22,375 bases of DNA, from the NCBI GenBank assembly GCA_036276235.1, contig DATBDZ010000073.1, forward strand, positions 1-22,375, in the 5' to 3' direction. The notes below the pieces were generated by a model. It was not told the origin of the DNA. It made no database searches and saw only the letters and a program-made list of their open reading frames with translations. Of the stretch, positions 1 through 7,213 are shown in pieces (position 1 is the first letter of the stretch; every line of letters begins with the position of its first letter). A program made the translations under genes and the position numbers. The DNA is from JANWHF01 sp036276235 (GTDB lineage Bacteria; Planctomycetota; Phycisphaerae; Tepidisphaerales; Tepidisphaeraceae).

Positions 1-89
1 GTTCACCACGCCGTGTACGAGCCTAAGGCGAGGGCACGGATCCTCCGACCGCAAAACCATGGTCGAAGCGAGTTGCGCACCCTCTCTGA
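1..89. other. window edge, unassigned
   Basis: This is the short stretch downstream of the first minus-strand gene. Plus-strand frame 1 is open from the window edge to a TAA ending at 105, which could be the tail of a gene cut off by the edge. The roughly 34 residues show no recognisable motif. I cannot say whether they are coding. Confidence 0.2.
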
Positions 90-920
90 TCACGACATGA
101 CGTAACAAACCTTCTGCATCTGCACCGTCGCAGCTTCGTAGGCGCGCAAGAATGCCCCTGCATCCATCGCCCGCGCCGGAATCCTTCGGCACGGAACTTG
201 CGCCTCAATCCTCGCTTGATCAAACGGCCAAGGAGAAACTCTGATCGTCCACTCCCCTTCATTACGCAATCGCAATTCAATCGGCTTGGCCCCCGGCCGC
301 GGATAAACACCTTCGATCGTCTCAAACAGTGGCTCGCTGCAGAGCACGGCGAGGCTCAGGCGATCCATCGCCTTGAGCAGGTTGTAGTTGAACAGCAGCG
401 CGTCTTCCGCCGCACTGATTCCCGGGGCGGCCATGCCATAATGCAGCGCAAGATCGGTCCGCATTCCCAGTCGGCCGCGGAAATTTTCCTGGGCTTCGAT
501 CTGGTTTTGTTGGAATTTGTTCAGCTCGAATACTTGCCGCGCGTGAACCAGACGATTGCGCGGCGAGGCATAGTGCGACTGCGCGATCATCGACAGCGCC
601 ATCACATGCAGACTGACCAGCAGGCCGGTGTAATCGCCCTGCCTGGCCGCCCGCTGGACAGATTCGGTCCAGATGCCGACCGCCAACTCAGGCGGCGTCT
701 CGAAGACATGCAGCGGAAACCCCTGCGGATTAAGAGTGGGCTGCGAATCGTGGAGCGGCCAGCCGCTGTCGTGCAGCGCGATCGCTTCGACGACGGCGGT
801 CGCCGGCTCCGGCCGCGCGAAGGAGTCATTGCCGATATGGGATGCGAGCAGGCCGGAAAGGCGCGCGTGGTCGTCCTGGGTGATCAGAATGAATTCGTCG
901 GCATGCCGATGACGGATCAT
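90..920 (-). CDS. DUF3891 family protein
   Basis: This 276-residue cytoplasmic protein starts with MIRHRHADEFILITQDDHAR, the typical opening of DUF3891 proteins, followed by an ALHDSGW segment near residue 50 that is rich in His and Asp and characteristic of the family. The biochemical role of DUF3891 is not established, so no reaction is proposed. No signal peptide or membrane segment is visible. The N-terminus matches the family start, so the ATG at 920 is preferred. The gene diverges from the ammonium transporter gene. If that gene starts at 1027, the two share about 106 nt of regulatory space. Family assignment is from memory of the sequence pattern. Confidence 0.8.
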   Translation of the reverse strand: MIRHRHADEFILITQDDHARLSGLLASHIGNDSFARPEPATAVVEAIALHDSGWPLHDSQPTLNPQGFPLHVFETPPELAVGIWTESVQRAARQGDYTGLLVSLHVMALSMIAQSHYASPRNRLVHARQVFELNKFQQNQIEAQENFRGRLGMRTDLALHYGMAAPGISAAEDALLFNYNLLKAMDRLSLAVLCSEPLFETIEGVYPRPGAKPIELRLRNEGEWTIRVSPWPFDQARIEAQVPCRRIPARAMDAGAFLRAYEAATVQMQKVCYVMS

Positions 921-1016
921 GTTGGGTGCAATACCTGTTGGGGCCTGTTCGGTTCTATTGTTCCACGCGTTGCAGACGATAACCTACGCGGCTGCCGCGG
1001 ACCAACCCGCGCCGCC

Positions 1017-1021
1017 AGGAG
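1017..1021 (+). promoter_or_regulatory. ribosome-binding site deciding the amt start
   Basis: AGGAG is followed by 5 nt and then the ATG at 1027. No comparable site precedes the alternative ATG at 919, which also overlaps the start codon of the divergent DUF3891 gene (shared CATG at 918-921). This supports a start at 1027 and leaves 921-1026 as the divergent promoter region. No clear -35/-10 pair could be picked out there. Confidence 0.6.
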
Positions 1022-1026
1022 CACTG

Positions 1027-2244
1027 ATGCCCTTCTATTTCGATGCCATGCTGATGATCCTCGCTGTTGTCGCGCTGCTGGGGCGCGTGGGGCTGGCGCT
1101 GTACGCGACGGGACTGGTCCGCTCCAAGAATTCCGCGGGCACGATCACGCGCGTGCTCTGCGATCTGTGCGTCGGCTCTCTGGCCTTCTGGGCGATCGGA
1201 GGGGCGCTTCTCCTTCAAAAGCATCCATCAATTATCGGGATCGACCGGAATCTCATTTTTGGGTGGATCATCCCCAATCCGCCGAATCTCTTTTTTCACC
1301 TGACGATCGTCCTGCTGGCCAGCGGCGTCGTAGTCGGCGCGGTGGCGGAGCGATTTAAGTTTTTCCCGCTTTGCATTGCGTCGGCAGTCCTCGCCGGCAT
1401 CGTACTGCCTATCACCGGAGGCTGCGTCTGGTATGGATGGCTCGGCCTGCATGGATTCATCGACATCGGCGGCGCGACAGCGATGCACGTGGCGGCGGGC
1501 GCGTTTGCCGCGGTGGCGGCGATGATGGTTGGGCCACGCAACGGGAAGTTCAACAAGGATGGATCATCGACGATGATTCCCGGACACAGCGTGCCGTTTG
1601 CGGCGCTGGGGGCGATTGTAATGATCGTTGCGTGGACGGCGGCGCTCTCTGGCCGCGCGATTTTGGCCGGCGAAACCAATGGCCCTTCGATGGCGGCGCT
1701 GAGCACCGTGCTAGCCGCGTCGGCGGCGGGATTGTCGGCGCTTGTTCTCGGACAGTTCCGCTACGGCAAGCCAGATGTGATCTTGGCGATCATCGGCCTG
1801 CTCGGCGGCCTCGCGGCAATCAGCGGCGGCGCGGGAACCATCAGCACCGCCGGCGCGGTTCTCACGGGGATCGTCGCCGGGGCACTCGTCCCCGTCGCAT
1901 CGGTCTTCATCGACTTACGATTGCGCATCGATGACCCAAGCGGATTAATCGCCGTCCACCTGATCGGCGGAGCATGGGGAACCATCGCGGCCGGCTTGTT
2001 TGGCCGACTCGCGAATACGAGCCATCTGGCTCAATTCGGTCGGCAGATCGTCGGCATGGTTGTTGTCGCGTCGTTTGCCGCGATCGTCTCGGCACTGGTC
2101 TTCGGGCTGCTCAAGATGTCAGTCGGAATTCGCGCCCGCGAGGCAGACGAATTTGACGGCCTCGACCTTGCCGAGCATGACATCGGCGCGTATCCGGATT
2201 TTCAGCAGACGATGATCAAGAGCTACCACTTGCGGGAAGTGTGA
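1027..2244 (+). CDS. amt: Amt-family ammonium transporter
   Basis: Integral inner-membrane channel of the Amt/Mep/Rh family that conducts ammonium or ammonia. The protein is almost entirely hydrophobic helices (about 11). Family landmarks are visible: VAERFKF after the third helix, FIDIGGATAMHVAAG with the Asp and first pore His (about D146 and H154), the second pore His in GLIAVHLIGGAWGT (about H311), and a cytoplasmic tail with DGLDLAEHDIGAYPDF. The twin-His pore is therefore intact. I start it at 1027 because AGGAG lies 5 nt upstream. An in-frame ATG at 919 would add 36 residues that look slightly like a signal peptide but use atypical codons and have no ribosome-binding site. The segment around VAWTAALSGR differs from the usual aromatic-rich FGFN region. 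No glnB/glnK gene is adjacent. Confidence 0.88.
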   Translation: MPFYFDAMLMILAVVALLGRVGLALYATGLVRSKNSAGTITRVLCDLCVGSLAFWAIGGALLLQKHPSIIGIDRNLIFGWIIPNPPNLFFHLTIVLLASGVVVGAVAERFKFFPLCIASAVLAGIVLPITGGCVWYGWLGLHGFIDIGGATAMHVAAGAFAAVAAMMVGPRNGKFNKDGSSTMIPGHSVPFAALGAIVMIVAWTAALSGRAILAGETNGPSMAALSTVLAASAAGLSALVLGQFRYGKPDVILAIIGLLGGLAAISGGAGTISTAGAVLTGIVAGALVPVASVFIDLRLRIDDPSGLIAVHLIGGAWGTIAAGLFGRLANTSHLAQFGRQIVGMVVVASFAAIVSALVFGLLKMSVGIRAREADEFDGLDLAEHDIGAYPDFQQTMIKSYHLREV

Positions 2245-2246
2245 AC

Positions 2247-2474
2247 TTACATCCCCAGCTGCGCCTTGAGCGCATCGACCGACGCAACTCCCGCCGGCAG
2301 CTTCGCTTCTTCGATCAGCATGACCGGAATGCCATCGCGAACGGGATAGGCCAAGCCGCCGACTTCGGCGATCAGGAAATCTCCCTCCAAACGCAGTCGG
2401 CTGTGGGTCAGCGGGCAGCGGAGGATTTCAAGAAGTTCCGGATCGATTGTGTGCGGATCGGTTGAGGAAGACAT
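2247..2474 (-). CDS. UPF0434/Trm112-like small protein
   Basis: A 75-residue protein with the pattern LLEILRCPLTHSRL ... LAYPVRDGIPVMLIEEA, which matches the YcaR/UPF0434 (Trm112-like) family. In Trm112 proteins this fold is a zinc-binding activator of methyltransferases; bacterial UPF0434 members are poorly characterised. Only the first Cys (in LRCP) remains, so zinc binding through four Cys is not possible, as also happens in some proteobacterial members. The start at 2474 is chosen because AGGA lies about 6 nt upstream on the minus strand. A longer frame to 2510 would run into an inverted repeat. The gene ends 2 nt from the end of amt, converging on it, with no terminator between. Confidence 0.78.
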   Translation of the reverse strand: MSSSTDPHTIDPELLEILRCPLTHSRLRLEGDFLIAEVGGLAYPVRDGIPVMLIEEAKLPAGVASVDALKAQLGM

Positions 2475-2483
2475 CGTTTTTCC

Positions 2484-2559
2484 TGTAGGGTGGGTGTACT
2501 CGCCCACCACGTGTCTCGAAACGACTCAGCGAATGGTGGGCGAGTACACCCACCCTACA
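2484..2559. repeat. 26-nt perfect inverted repeat, two-level palindrome
   Basis: Arms at 2484-2509 and 2534-2559 are exact reverse complements (26 of 26) around a 24-nt spacer. Each arm starts TGTAGGG or ends CCCTACA and is itself partly self-complementary (GGTGGG ... CCCACC). The design matches the units at 5980-6225: GTAGGG ends, arms of about 25 nt, spacer of 20-24 nt. It lies between the UPF0434-like gene and the end of the kinase fusion gene, both on the minus strand. It could act as a transcription barrier, but it has no T-tract of note and looks more like a REP-type dispersed element. Confidence 0.85.
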
Positions 2560-2601
2560 AGAGTATAAGACCGCACGCTGTGGCGCGAAAGCGTCGGCAT
2601 C

Positions 2602-5600
2602 TCACGTCCACTCGCAGATCGATTCCACATACGCCACCGATCCGTCTCGGAGCCAGCCGTCGAGTTGGGCAGGGTCTTTGAGCTGCTGGCCGCGGACACG
2701 CGGGACGACGGCGTACCCGCTGTTCACTTCCGCCAGCGCGCTCATGTCTCCCCAGATCTTCTCGAACTGCGCGACAGGATACACATCCTCCTGCCCGTGG
2801 CCCCAGCGTTTTTTGACATCCTTGAGCGTGATGTAGGTTGGCATCTTCGCCGAGACGGCGCGGATGGCCGCCGCCACTTTTGATTCGTCGGCCAGGTCTG
2901 AGCGATGGAGTCCAAAGACGACCAGCAGGCGATCAATATCGATCCAGGTCGTGAGCGTGTTGTAGTAGGAAAGATGAAACTCATCTTCCTCGCGCGGCAT
3001 CGCCAGGCCCTCGACCAGCCGCGTGCGCCCGTTCACGCGCGCCAGGCCGCCGCCGCGATCATCGATGCGGCGATTGATGACTTCAAATGTCAGCGTGTCG
3101 CTTCGCGCGATATGCAGGCCGAGCAGCGTCGGATCGAGATCGGCGCCGACGGTATCGATGTTGTGAAGCATCAGATATTTCAGCGACGGCTGCTGCTCGA
3201 GCAGTTGCGCGAGCACGCCATTGCGGAGAAGATTGGGGACCTCAAACCAATGGCCGACCGGATGCAGGCATTGGTTGGGCAGGTTGTCGGTGTAGTCGCT
3301 GGCCTCGCCCATTTTTTCCGCCCAGCCGATGAGAGCCGTGTGCAGGCTTTGCCGCACTTTTTGCTGCTGCTCATCAAGGATCCGTTGCGGCATCTCCTCC
3401 CACATAAATCGAAGATCGCGAACCATCGGCACCATGCGCTGGCCAACGCTGCGGCCGGGGGAAAGCTTGAGCGGACCCTCGTAGCCGTAATACTCGCGGG
3501 ATGCGAGAAAGCTTTCGATCGGATGATGCGTGAGATAACTGGTCGCGATCAGATGCGGCACCGGGGCGCCAAATCGCTTCATTGCGCGGCGGCTCTTGGC
3601 CAGATGAACTTCGATAAAGGTGCGATGCCGTCCGCCGAGCTTGCAGAACGGATGCAGCGCCTTCACCACGCCCGCCCCCTGCGTCCAGCGGCTCCCTGCG
3701 CCGGCGGCAAGCGAGATCACGCCGACCGCGCCGGATTTGAGGGCGCTTTCGCCCAGCCGTTTCCAAGCTTCCCACTCGGCGGATTCGCTGGTTGACGCTC
3801 GATTCATCCCGGAAAGATCGACGACATCTTCGCGCTTCACATCCTCGATAACGGTGCTTGCCGGCAGGCGGTTTTGCGCCAAGCCCGTGCGGCCGCTCTT
3901 GAGATCGGCCCGGATTTGCTCGTGCAGTTCGCGATCGAAGCCGTAGCGATCGAGCAGCGCGGAGAGCGATTGATCGCCGGCAGATTCTTCGCGGCCGCGC
4001 GGAATCAGGCGGTCAAAGAGCACATCCATCAGGCCGCGCAATCGCACATCGGAGCGCGCCGCCGTCCCCAGCAGATCCAATTCCGCGCGGCGGGTTTGCG
4101 AAAGCTCGCGCGGATCGGTCCGCAGCCATTGCGGGGCCATGAACGAGTAATAGCCCGCCGGAAGTAATGCATCGCGCCCTTCAAGAAGGCGAGCGAACGT
4201 GCCATTGGGATTGATCGAAAAATCGTAAACCACCGGCTCCATCGCGAATGGCAGCGCATTTTGCAGATCGCGCTTGGTGGCGCTCATCAGCTCTTGCAGG
4301 AATTTCTGCGCCTCGGCTTTTCGTGCCGGCGCGAAGATGAACCCCATGCCGCCGCCGGACATTCCGCCGAGCATCCAGAAGCCCCAGAAATCGTCGGCGA
4401 ATCTTTCCTTCACGCGGGTGATGAGCGTCTCGGTATAAAAATTCGTCGCCCAGGGAATGATGGTCTGCAGCGGGCCAAAGAAGTTGCGGGTTGTCGCGTT
4501 GCCGATCGCGCGGACATCGTCCGATCTCAGCGCGCCCAAAACCTGTTCGAGGATCGAGATCGTCTGCTTGCGTGCTTCCCATTCCGCGCCACTGCGCAAG
4601 AGATATTTCTCGGTGACCATCTCGAGGATGGGGCCGACGTTTTGCGCCATGCCGCCGTGAACGAGGACCAGGCTTTCCTGTAAATGTTGGCGGAGCGATT
4701 GCGACGCATCGTTCAGATCAAGAATCTTGTGAGTCGGCAATAGCCGCCCGCGGCTGACTCCAAACTCTGGATCGCCCTGCGTGGCCTTGGCACCGCAGAT
4801 CAGTTTCATGCCCGGCCAGACGCCGCCAGAATCCTGCCAGCCGCCCCCTGAGCCGCCGATCCATTCACCGAGGATCGCGCGGGCGGCCACCAGCCTTCGC
4901 TCTTCCTCGCGCAGCGGGCCGGTCAGCGATTTGGCCTGGCCGGTCGCGCGCATGCAGGCGGAGATCAGCGAGCCAAGCAGGTTGGTCGAAACAGCCAGCC
5001 GCGAGCCTTTGGGAATATTGTTGACGCTACTGACGATCTCCAACCCCAGCCCCGGCCCGACCACGCGAGAAAGAAGCTCCGAAAGACTTCGCCCCGATCC
5101 TTCCAACCCCGGCGGCACGATGCCTGACGCGATGATCGCCGCCTTGAGCAGGCCAAGATAATCGCGCGCGAAATCAAAAATCTCCGGCAGGTTGGTGATG
5201 TCGGTTCGCGTCGCGAGATCGACGCTCACCAGGCGGATCACCGGCTCATCGATCACGCGAAGATACGCCTCGACCGGCGGCTTGGGCGCAGCATCGCGGC
5301 CGAGGACCGCCAGATCGATCGACACATTCAAAACCCGCGCGCCTTCGGGAAAATCCATCCCCAGGAAAAAAATGTCGCTCCAGGCGCTGTGCGTCAGATC
5401 CATCCGCACCGGCGTTGTCTCGGCGAGAATGGGAAACGAGCCATCGAAAAGCGATCGCCGCAAAAGCTCCGGCCGGATTTGCAATGGTTGGTCGGCGGGA
5501 TGACCGATGCGAAACATCCATTGATTGCCGCGCACGGATCTCACGCTTCGGCGAACCTGGTTGGCGAGCGTCGCAAAACCCAGATCGTGATAAGCGGCGG

Positions 5601-5949
5601 CCAGCGCGCTGGAAATTGGATCGCTGGGCCCCTCCGCTTTCTGAATCTCCAGGAAAGCTTGAATCGCCTCTTCAAAGCGACGATTCAACAAATGGTTGTA
5701 TCCATCAAATGGAACATGCCCGTTCGATGAAACGCCGGCCTTGGTCGGCAGGTGAAATCGATGAATCGCGTAAAGAAAAAACAGCGCCCGAACGCGATGA
5801 TAAAGATTCCCGCTCTCGCGGCGGAAGCGATCAAGCTGCTCGCATTCGCGAAGGAGATCGGCCACAGAAGCCGCCCGGCAAAACGCCTCCAGCGGCGTGT
5901 CGCGCACGGCGGGTTCTTCGCTGGTGATGATTCGGATTAGTTCACTCAT
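2602..5949 (-). CDS. GHMP sugar kinase fused to UDPGP-type sugar nucleotidyltransferase
   Basis: A 1115-residue two-enzyme protein. After about 170 residues of unassigned N-terminus comes a GHMP kinase: motif 1 TPVRMDL ... GARVLNVSIDL (about 179-215, like fucokinase/HddA), motif 2 IPKGSRLAVST (about 312-322) and motif 3 LGGMSGGGMGF (about 525-535). From about 740 a UDPGP-family nucleotidyltransferase follows: SLAAGAGSRW (746-755), a Lys near 763, LHNIDTVGADLDP, DDRGGGLARVNG, and YYNTLTTW near the end. Inferred role: a free sugar is phosphorylated at C1 and then activated to an NDP-sugar. Bacteroides FKP and plant FKGP have the opposite domain order. The sugar cannot be told from sequence. The start at 5949 is chosen because it lies in the duplicated junction, where ATG overlapped the upstream gene's TGA. 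The frame stays open upstream through the hairpin array to a TTG at 6231, but those residues are repeat translation. No good ribosome-binding site precedes 5949. Confidence 0.8.
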   Translation of the reverse strand: MSELIRIITSEEPAVRDTPLEAFCRAASVADLLRECEQLDRFRRESGNLYHRVRALFFLYAIHRFHLPTKAGVSSNGHVPFDGYNHLLNRRFEEAIQAFLEIQKAEGPSDPISSALAAAYHDLGFATLANQVRRSVRSVRGNQWMFRIGHPADQPLQIRPELLRRSLFDGSFPILAETTPVRMDLTHSAWSDIFFLGMDFPEGARVLNVSIDLAVLGRDAAPKPPVEAYLRVIDEPVIRLVSVDLATRTDITNLPEIFDFARDYLGLLKAAIIASGIVPPGLEGSGRSLSELLSRVVGPGLGLEIVSSVNNIPKGSRLAVSTNLLGSLISACMRATGQAKSLTGPLREEERRLVAARAILGEWIGGSGGGWQDSGGVWPGMKLICGAKATQGDPEFGVSRGRLLPTHKILDLNDASQSLRQHLQESLVLVHGGMAQNVGPILEMVTEKYLLRSGAEWEARKQTISILEQVLGALRSDDVRAIGNATTRNFFGPLQTIIPWATNFYTETLITRVKERFADDFWGFWMLGGMSGGGMGFIFAPARKAEAQKFLQELMSATKRDLQNALPFAMEPVVYDFSINPNGTFARLLEGRDALLPAGYYSFMAPQWLRTDPRELSQTRRAELDLLGTAARSDVRLRGLMDVLFDRLIPRGREESAGDQSLSALLDRYGFDRELHEQIRADLKSGRTGLAQNRLPASTVIEDVKREDVVDLSGMNRASTSESAEWEAWKRLGESALKSGAVGVISLAAGAGSRWTQGAGVVKALHPFCKLGGRHRTFIEVHLAKSRRAMKRFGAPVPHLIATSYLTHHPIESFLASREYYGYEGPLKLSPGRSVGQRMVPMVRDLRFMWEEMPQRILDEQQQKVRQSLHTALIGWAEKMGEASDYTDNLPNQCLHPVGHWFEVPNLLRNGVLAQLLEQQPSLKYLMLHNIDTVGADLDPTLLGLHIARSDTLTFEVINRRIDDRGGGLARVNGRTRLVEGLAMPREEDEFHLSYYNTLTTWIDIDRLLVVFGLHRSDLADESKVAAAIRAVSAKMPTYITLKDVKKRWGHGQEDVYPVAQFEKIWGDMSALAEVNSGYAVVPRVRGQQLKDPAQLDGWLRDGSVAYVESICEWT

Positions 5950-5972
5950 CGCGTATCGATCGGCTGCATCCG
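5945..5972. repeat. 28-nt direct repeat, copy 1 (start of fusion gene)
   Basis: This copy is identical over 28 nt to 6237-6264. On the minus strand it encodes the last residues of the upstream GalU-like protein (MQPIDTR and its TGA) overlapping the ATG of the fusion gene as ATGA. It is therefore a second copy of the original gene junction. The two copies flank the 264-nt hairpin array. Confidence 0.9.
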
Positions 5973-5979
5973 AAAACTC

Positions 5980-6051
5980 GTAGGGGCGAACCTCGTATTC
6001 ACCCTGGGCCCATCGCCCGAGGAACAGGGTGAACACAAGGTTCACCCCTAC
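5980..6051. repeat. hairpin array unit 1
   Basis: Arms at 5980-6004 and 6027-6051 (25 nt each) are imperfect inverted repeats around a 22-nt spacer, bounded by GTAGGGG and CCCCTAC. Each arm also folds on itself. The right arm has GGGTGAAC and GTTCACCC with a 5-nt loop. The left arm has two C/A mismatches on the plus strand, which become G-U wobbles in RNA copied in the minus-gene direction. Confidence 0.88.
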
Positions 6052-6067
6052 AATGCGGTCCGACCCC

Positions 6068-6137
6068 GTAGGGGCGAACCTTGTGTTCGCCCGATGCCGC
6101 CGCGCTCGACGAGGGTGAACACAAGGTTCACCCCTAC
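6068..6137. repeat. hairpin array unit 2
   Basis: Arms lie at 6068-6092 and 6113-6137. The left arm contains GGGCGAAC/GTTCGCCC, and the right arm GGGTGAAC/GTTCACCC. The two arms differ from each other exactly at positions that pair within each arm, so the small hairpins stay intact while the long stem loses two pairs. A 16-nt spacer (6052-6067) separates it from unit 1. Confidence 0.88.
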
Positions 6138-6153
6138 AAAAGCAGTCCGTCCC

Positions 6154-6225
6154 GTAGGGGCGAACCTCGTGTTCGCCCTGTGCCGGCTGAGCGGGGACGA
6201 GGGCGAACACAAGGTTCGCCCCTAC
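6154..6225. repeat. hairpin array unit 3
   Basis: Arms lie at 6154-6178 and 6201-6225, both with GGGCGAAC/GTTCGCCC internal stems, and differ by one loop base. The 16-nt spacer at 6138-6153 resembles the one before unit 2 (both contain GTCCG and end in CCC). Units therefore repeat with a period of 86-88 nt. Confidence 0.88.
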
Positions 6226-6236
6226 CGACAAACGCG

Positions 6237-6264
6237 CTCATCGCGTATCGATCGGCTGCATCCG
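6237..6264. repeat. 28-nt direct repeat, copy 2 (end of GalU-like gene)
   Basis: This copy matches 5945-5972 exactly and contains the real stop codon of the GalU-like gene at 6238-6240. The flanking bases differ on both sides, so the duplication ends are sharp. The distance between copies is 292 nt, not a multiple of three. Confidence 0.9.
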
Positions 6265-7104
6265 CTCCCGTACCGCCAGCAGATCGACGATCTGCATCAA
6301 CACTTCCTCGCGATCGGCGCCGTCCAATGCCAGCGCGAGCTGGGCGAAGAGCAGGCCATACCGCACGCCGATGTTGTAGCGGATGCCTTCCACTTCCAAA
6401 GCCACGTAGCGTTCCTTGCCGGCTAGCTTCGCCAGTGCGGGCGATAGCTCAATCCGCTCGCCGGGCCGCGCGCTACTGACCTGCTGGCTGAGCAGTTCCA
6501 TCACCGTGGCCGTCAGCACATGCAGGCCGAAGAAGCAGAGATAATGGCCCGCTCGCAAACCGGGCACGATGAGTGTCTGCTCGGCTTCGGTCGGCGTCGG
6601 CTTTTCGACGACGTTTTCGATTTCGTAGAGATTGTTCTGCCCCTGCACCCGCCGCCCGCCGACGGTGCCGTAGAAGGTCAGCACATTTTCGCGGGTGGGT
6701 TGCACGCCGGAGACGCTGCACGCTTCGGATTCCGCCATCTGCACAAGCTGCCGCGCGCAGCGGGCCTTCTGGCGGCTCACATACAGATGATCCCCCACCA
6801 GATGCAGAAACGGATCATTTCCCACATACGAATGAGCACAATAGAGCGCATGCCCATACCCGCGCGGCTCCGCCTGCTCGACAAAGTGCAACCGCCCCGC
6901 CAGGTCCCCCGCCGCCGATATATACGCCTGCTGGGCGCCGGGACTGACGACCAGACAAACGCTCTCGACGCCAGTGCTAAGCGCCTCTTCCAGGATAATC
7001 TTCAGCGCCGACTTGGATTGCCCATCTCGATCCACCAGCGTCTGCAGCGGCAACGCCTGCTGATTACGCGCGGCGGCGGTGATCACGGCCTTTCGTACTT
7101 TCAT
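6238..7104 (-). CDS. GalU-like sugar-phosphate nucleotidyltransferase
   Basis: A 288-residue protein similar throughout to GalU (UTP-glucose-1-phosphate uridylyltransferase): MKVRKAVITAA at the start, EPRGYGHALYCAHS at about 79-92, HLVGDH at about 101-106, and IENVVEKPTP near 168. GalU makes UDP-glucose, the precursor for glycans and (in GT3 systems) glycogen. The usual GxGTR...PKEM nucleotide-binding loop is replaced here by ARNQQALPLQTLVDRDG. I recall a planctomycete subfamily with LPLQTLVDRDG, so this may be a normal variant, a changed substrate or an inactive subunit. ATG at 7104 is used; a GTG two codons upstream is possible. Its TGA once overlapped the ATG of the downstream fusion gene, which points to a shared pathway. 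Placement in the fold family is firm; UDP-glucose as product is not. Confidence 0.82.
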   Translation of the reverse strand: MKVRKAVITAAARNQQALPLQTLVDRDGQSKSALKIILEEALSTGVESVCLVVSPGAQQAYISAAGDLAGRLHFVEQAEPRGYGHALYCAHSYVGNDPFLHLVGDHLYVSRQKARCARQLVQMAESEACSVSGVQPTRENVLTFYGTVGGRRVQGQNNLYEIENVVEKPTPTEAEQTLIVPGLRAGHYLCFFGLHVLTATVMELLSQQVSSARPGERIELSPALAKLAGKERYVALEVEGIRYNIGVRYGLLFAQLALALDGADREEVLMQIVDLLAVRERMQPIDTR

Positions 7105-7193
7105 CGCCACGGAAGATTGCAGATTCCGCCGGTCAGGTCAAATCGAGTGCCAGAGGACAAGTGCGCAGGCAGGACGCGCGGCGGTCGTCTGCA

Positions 7194-7199
7194 TATAAT
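7194..7199 (+). promoter_or_regulatory. candidate -10 box for polA
   Basis: A perfect TATAAT lies 14 nt before the polA ATG, so transcription would begin close to the start codon and give a very short leader. No good -35 hexamer is seen at the usual distance. The 109-nt gap 7105-7213 must also hold the promoter of the divergent GalU-like gene. On the minus strand a weak TTGACC lies in this gap, without a convincing partner. Confidence 0.4.
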
Positions 7200-7213
7200 C
7201 CGAAGCCTACCGC

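Noticed and set aside
198..1358. A 386-codon plus-strand frame across DUF3891 and amt
   Set aside because: It crosses two better-supported genes in other frames and is Arg-rich without motifs.
5980..6225. CRISPR array
   Set aside because: Units are hairpins with nearly identical short spacers and a period of 86-88 nt; no unique spacers and no cas genes.
5950..6231. N-terminal extension of the kinase fusion through the hairpin array
   Set aside because: The residues are translations of repeat units (VGANLVF...GEHEVRPY-like), so it is not a real domain. It is kept only as a possible route for ribosomes.
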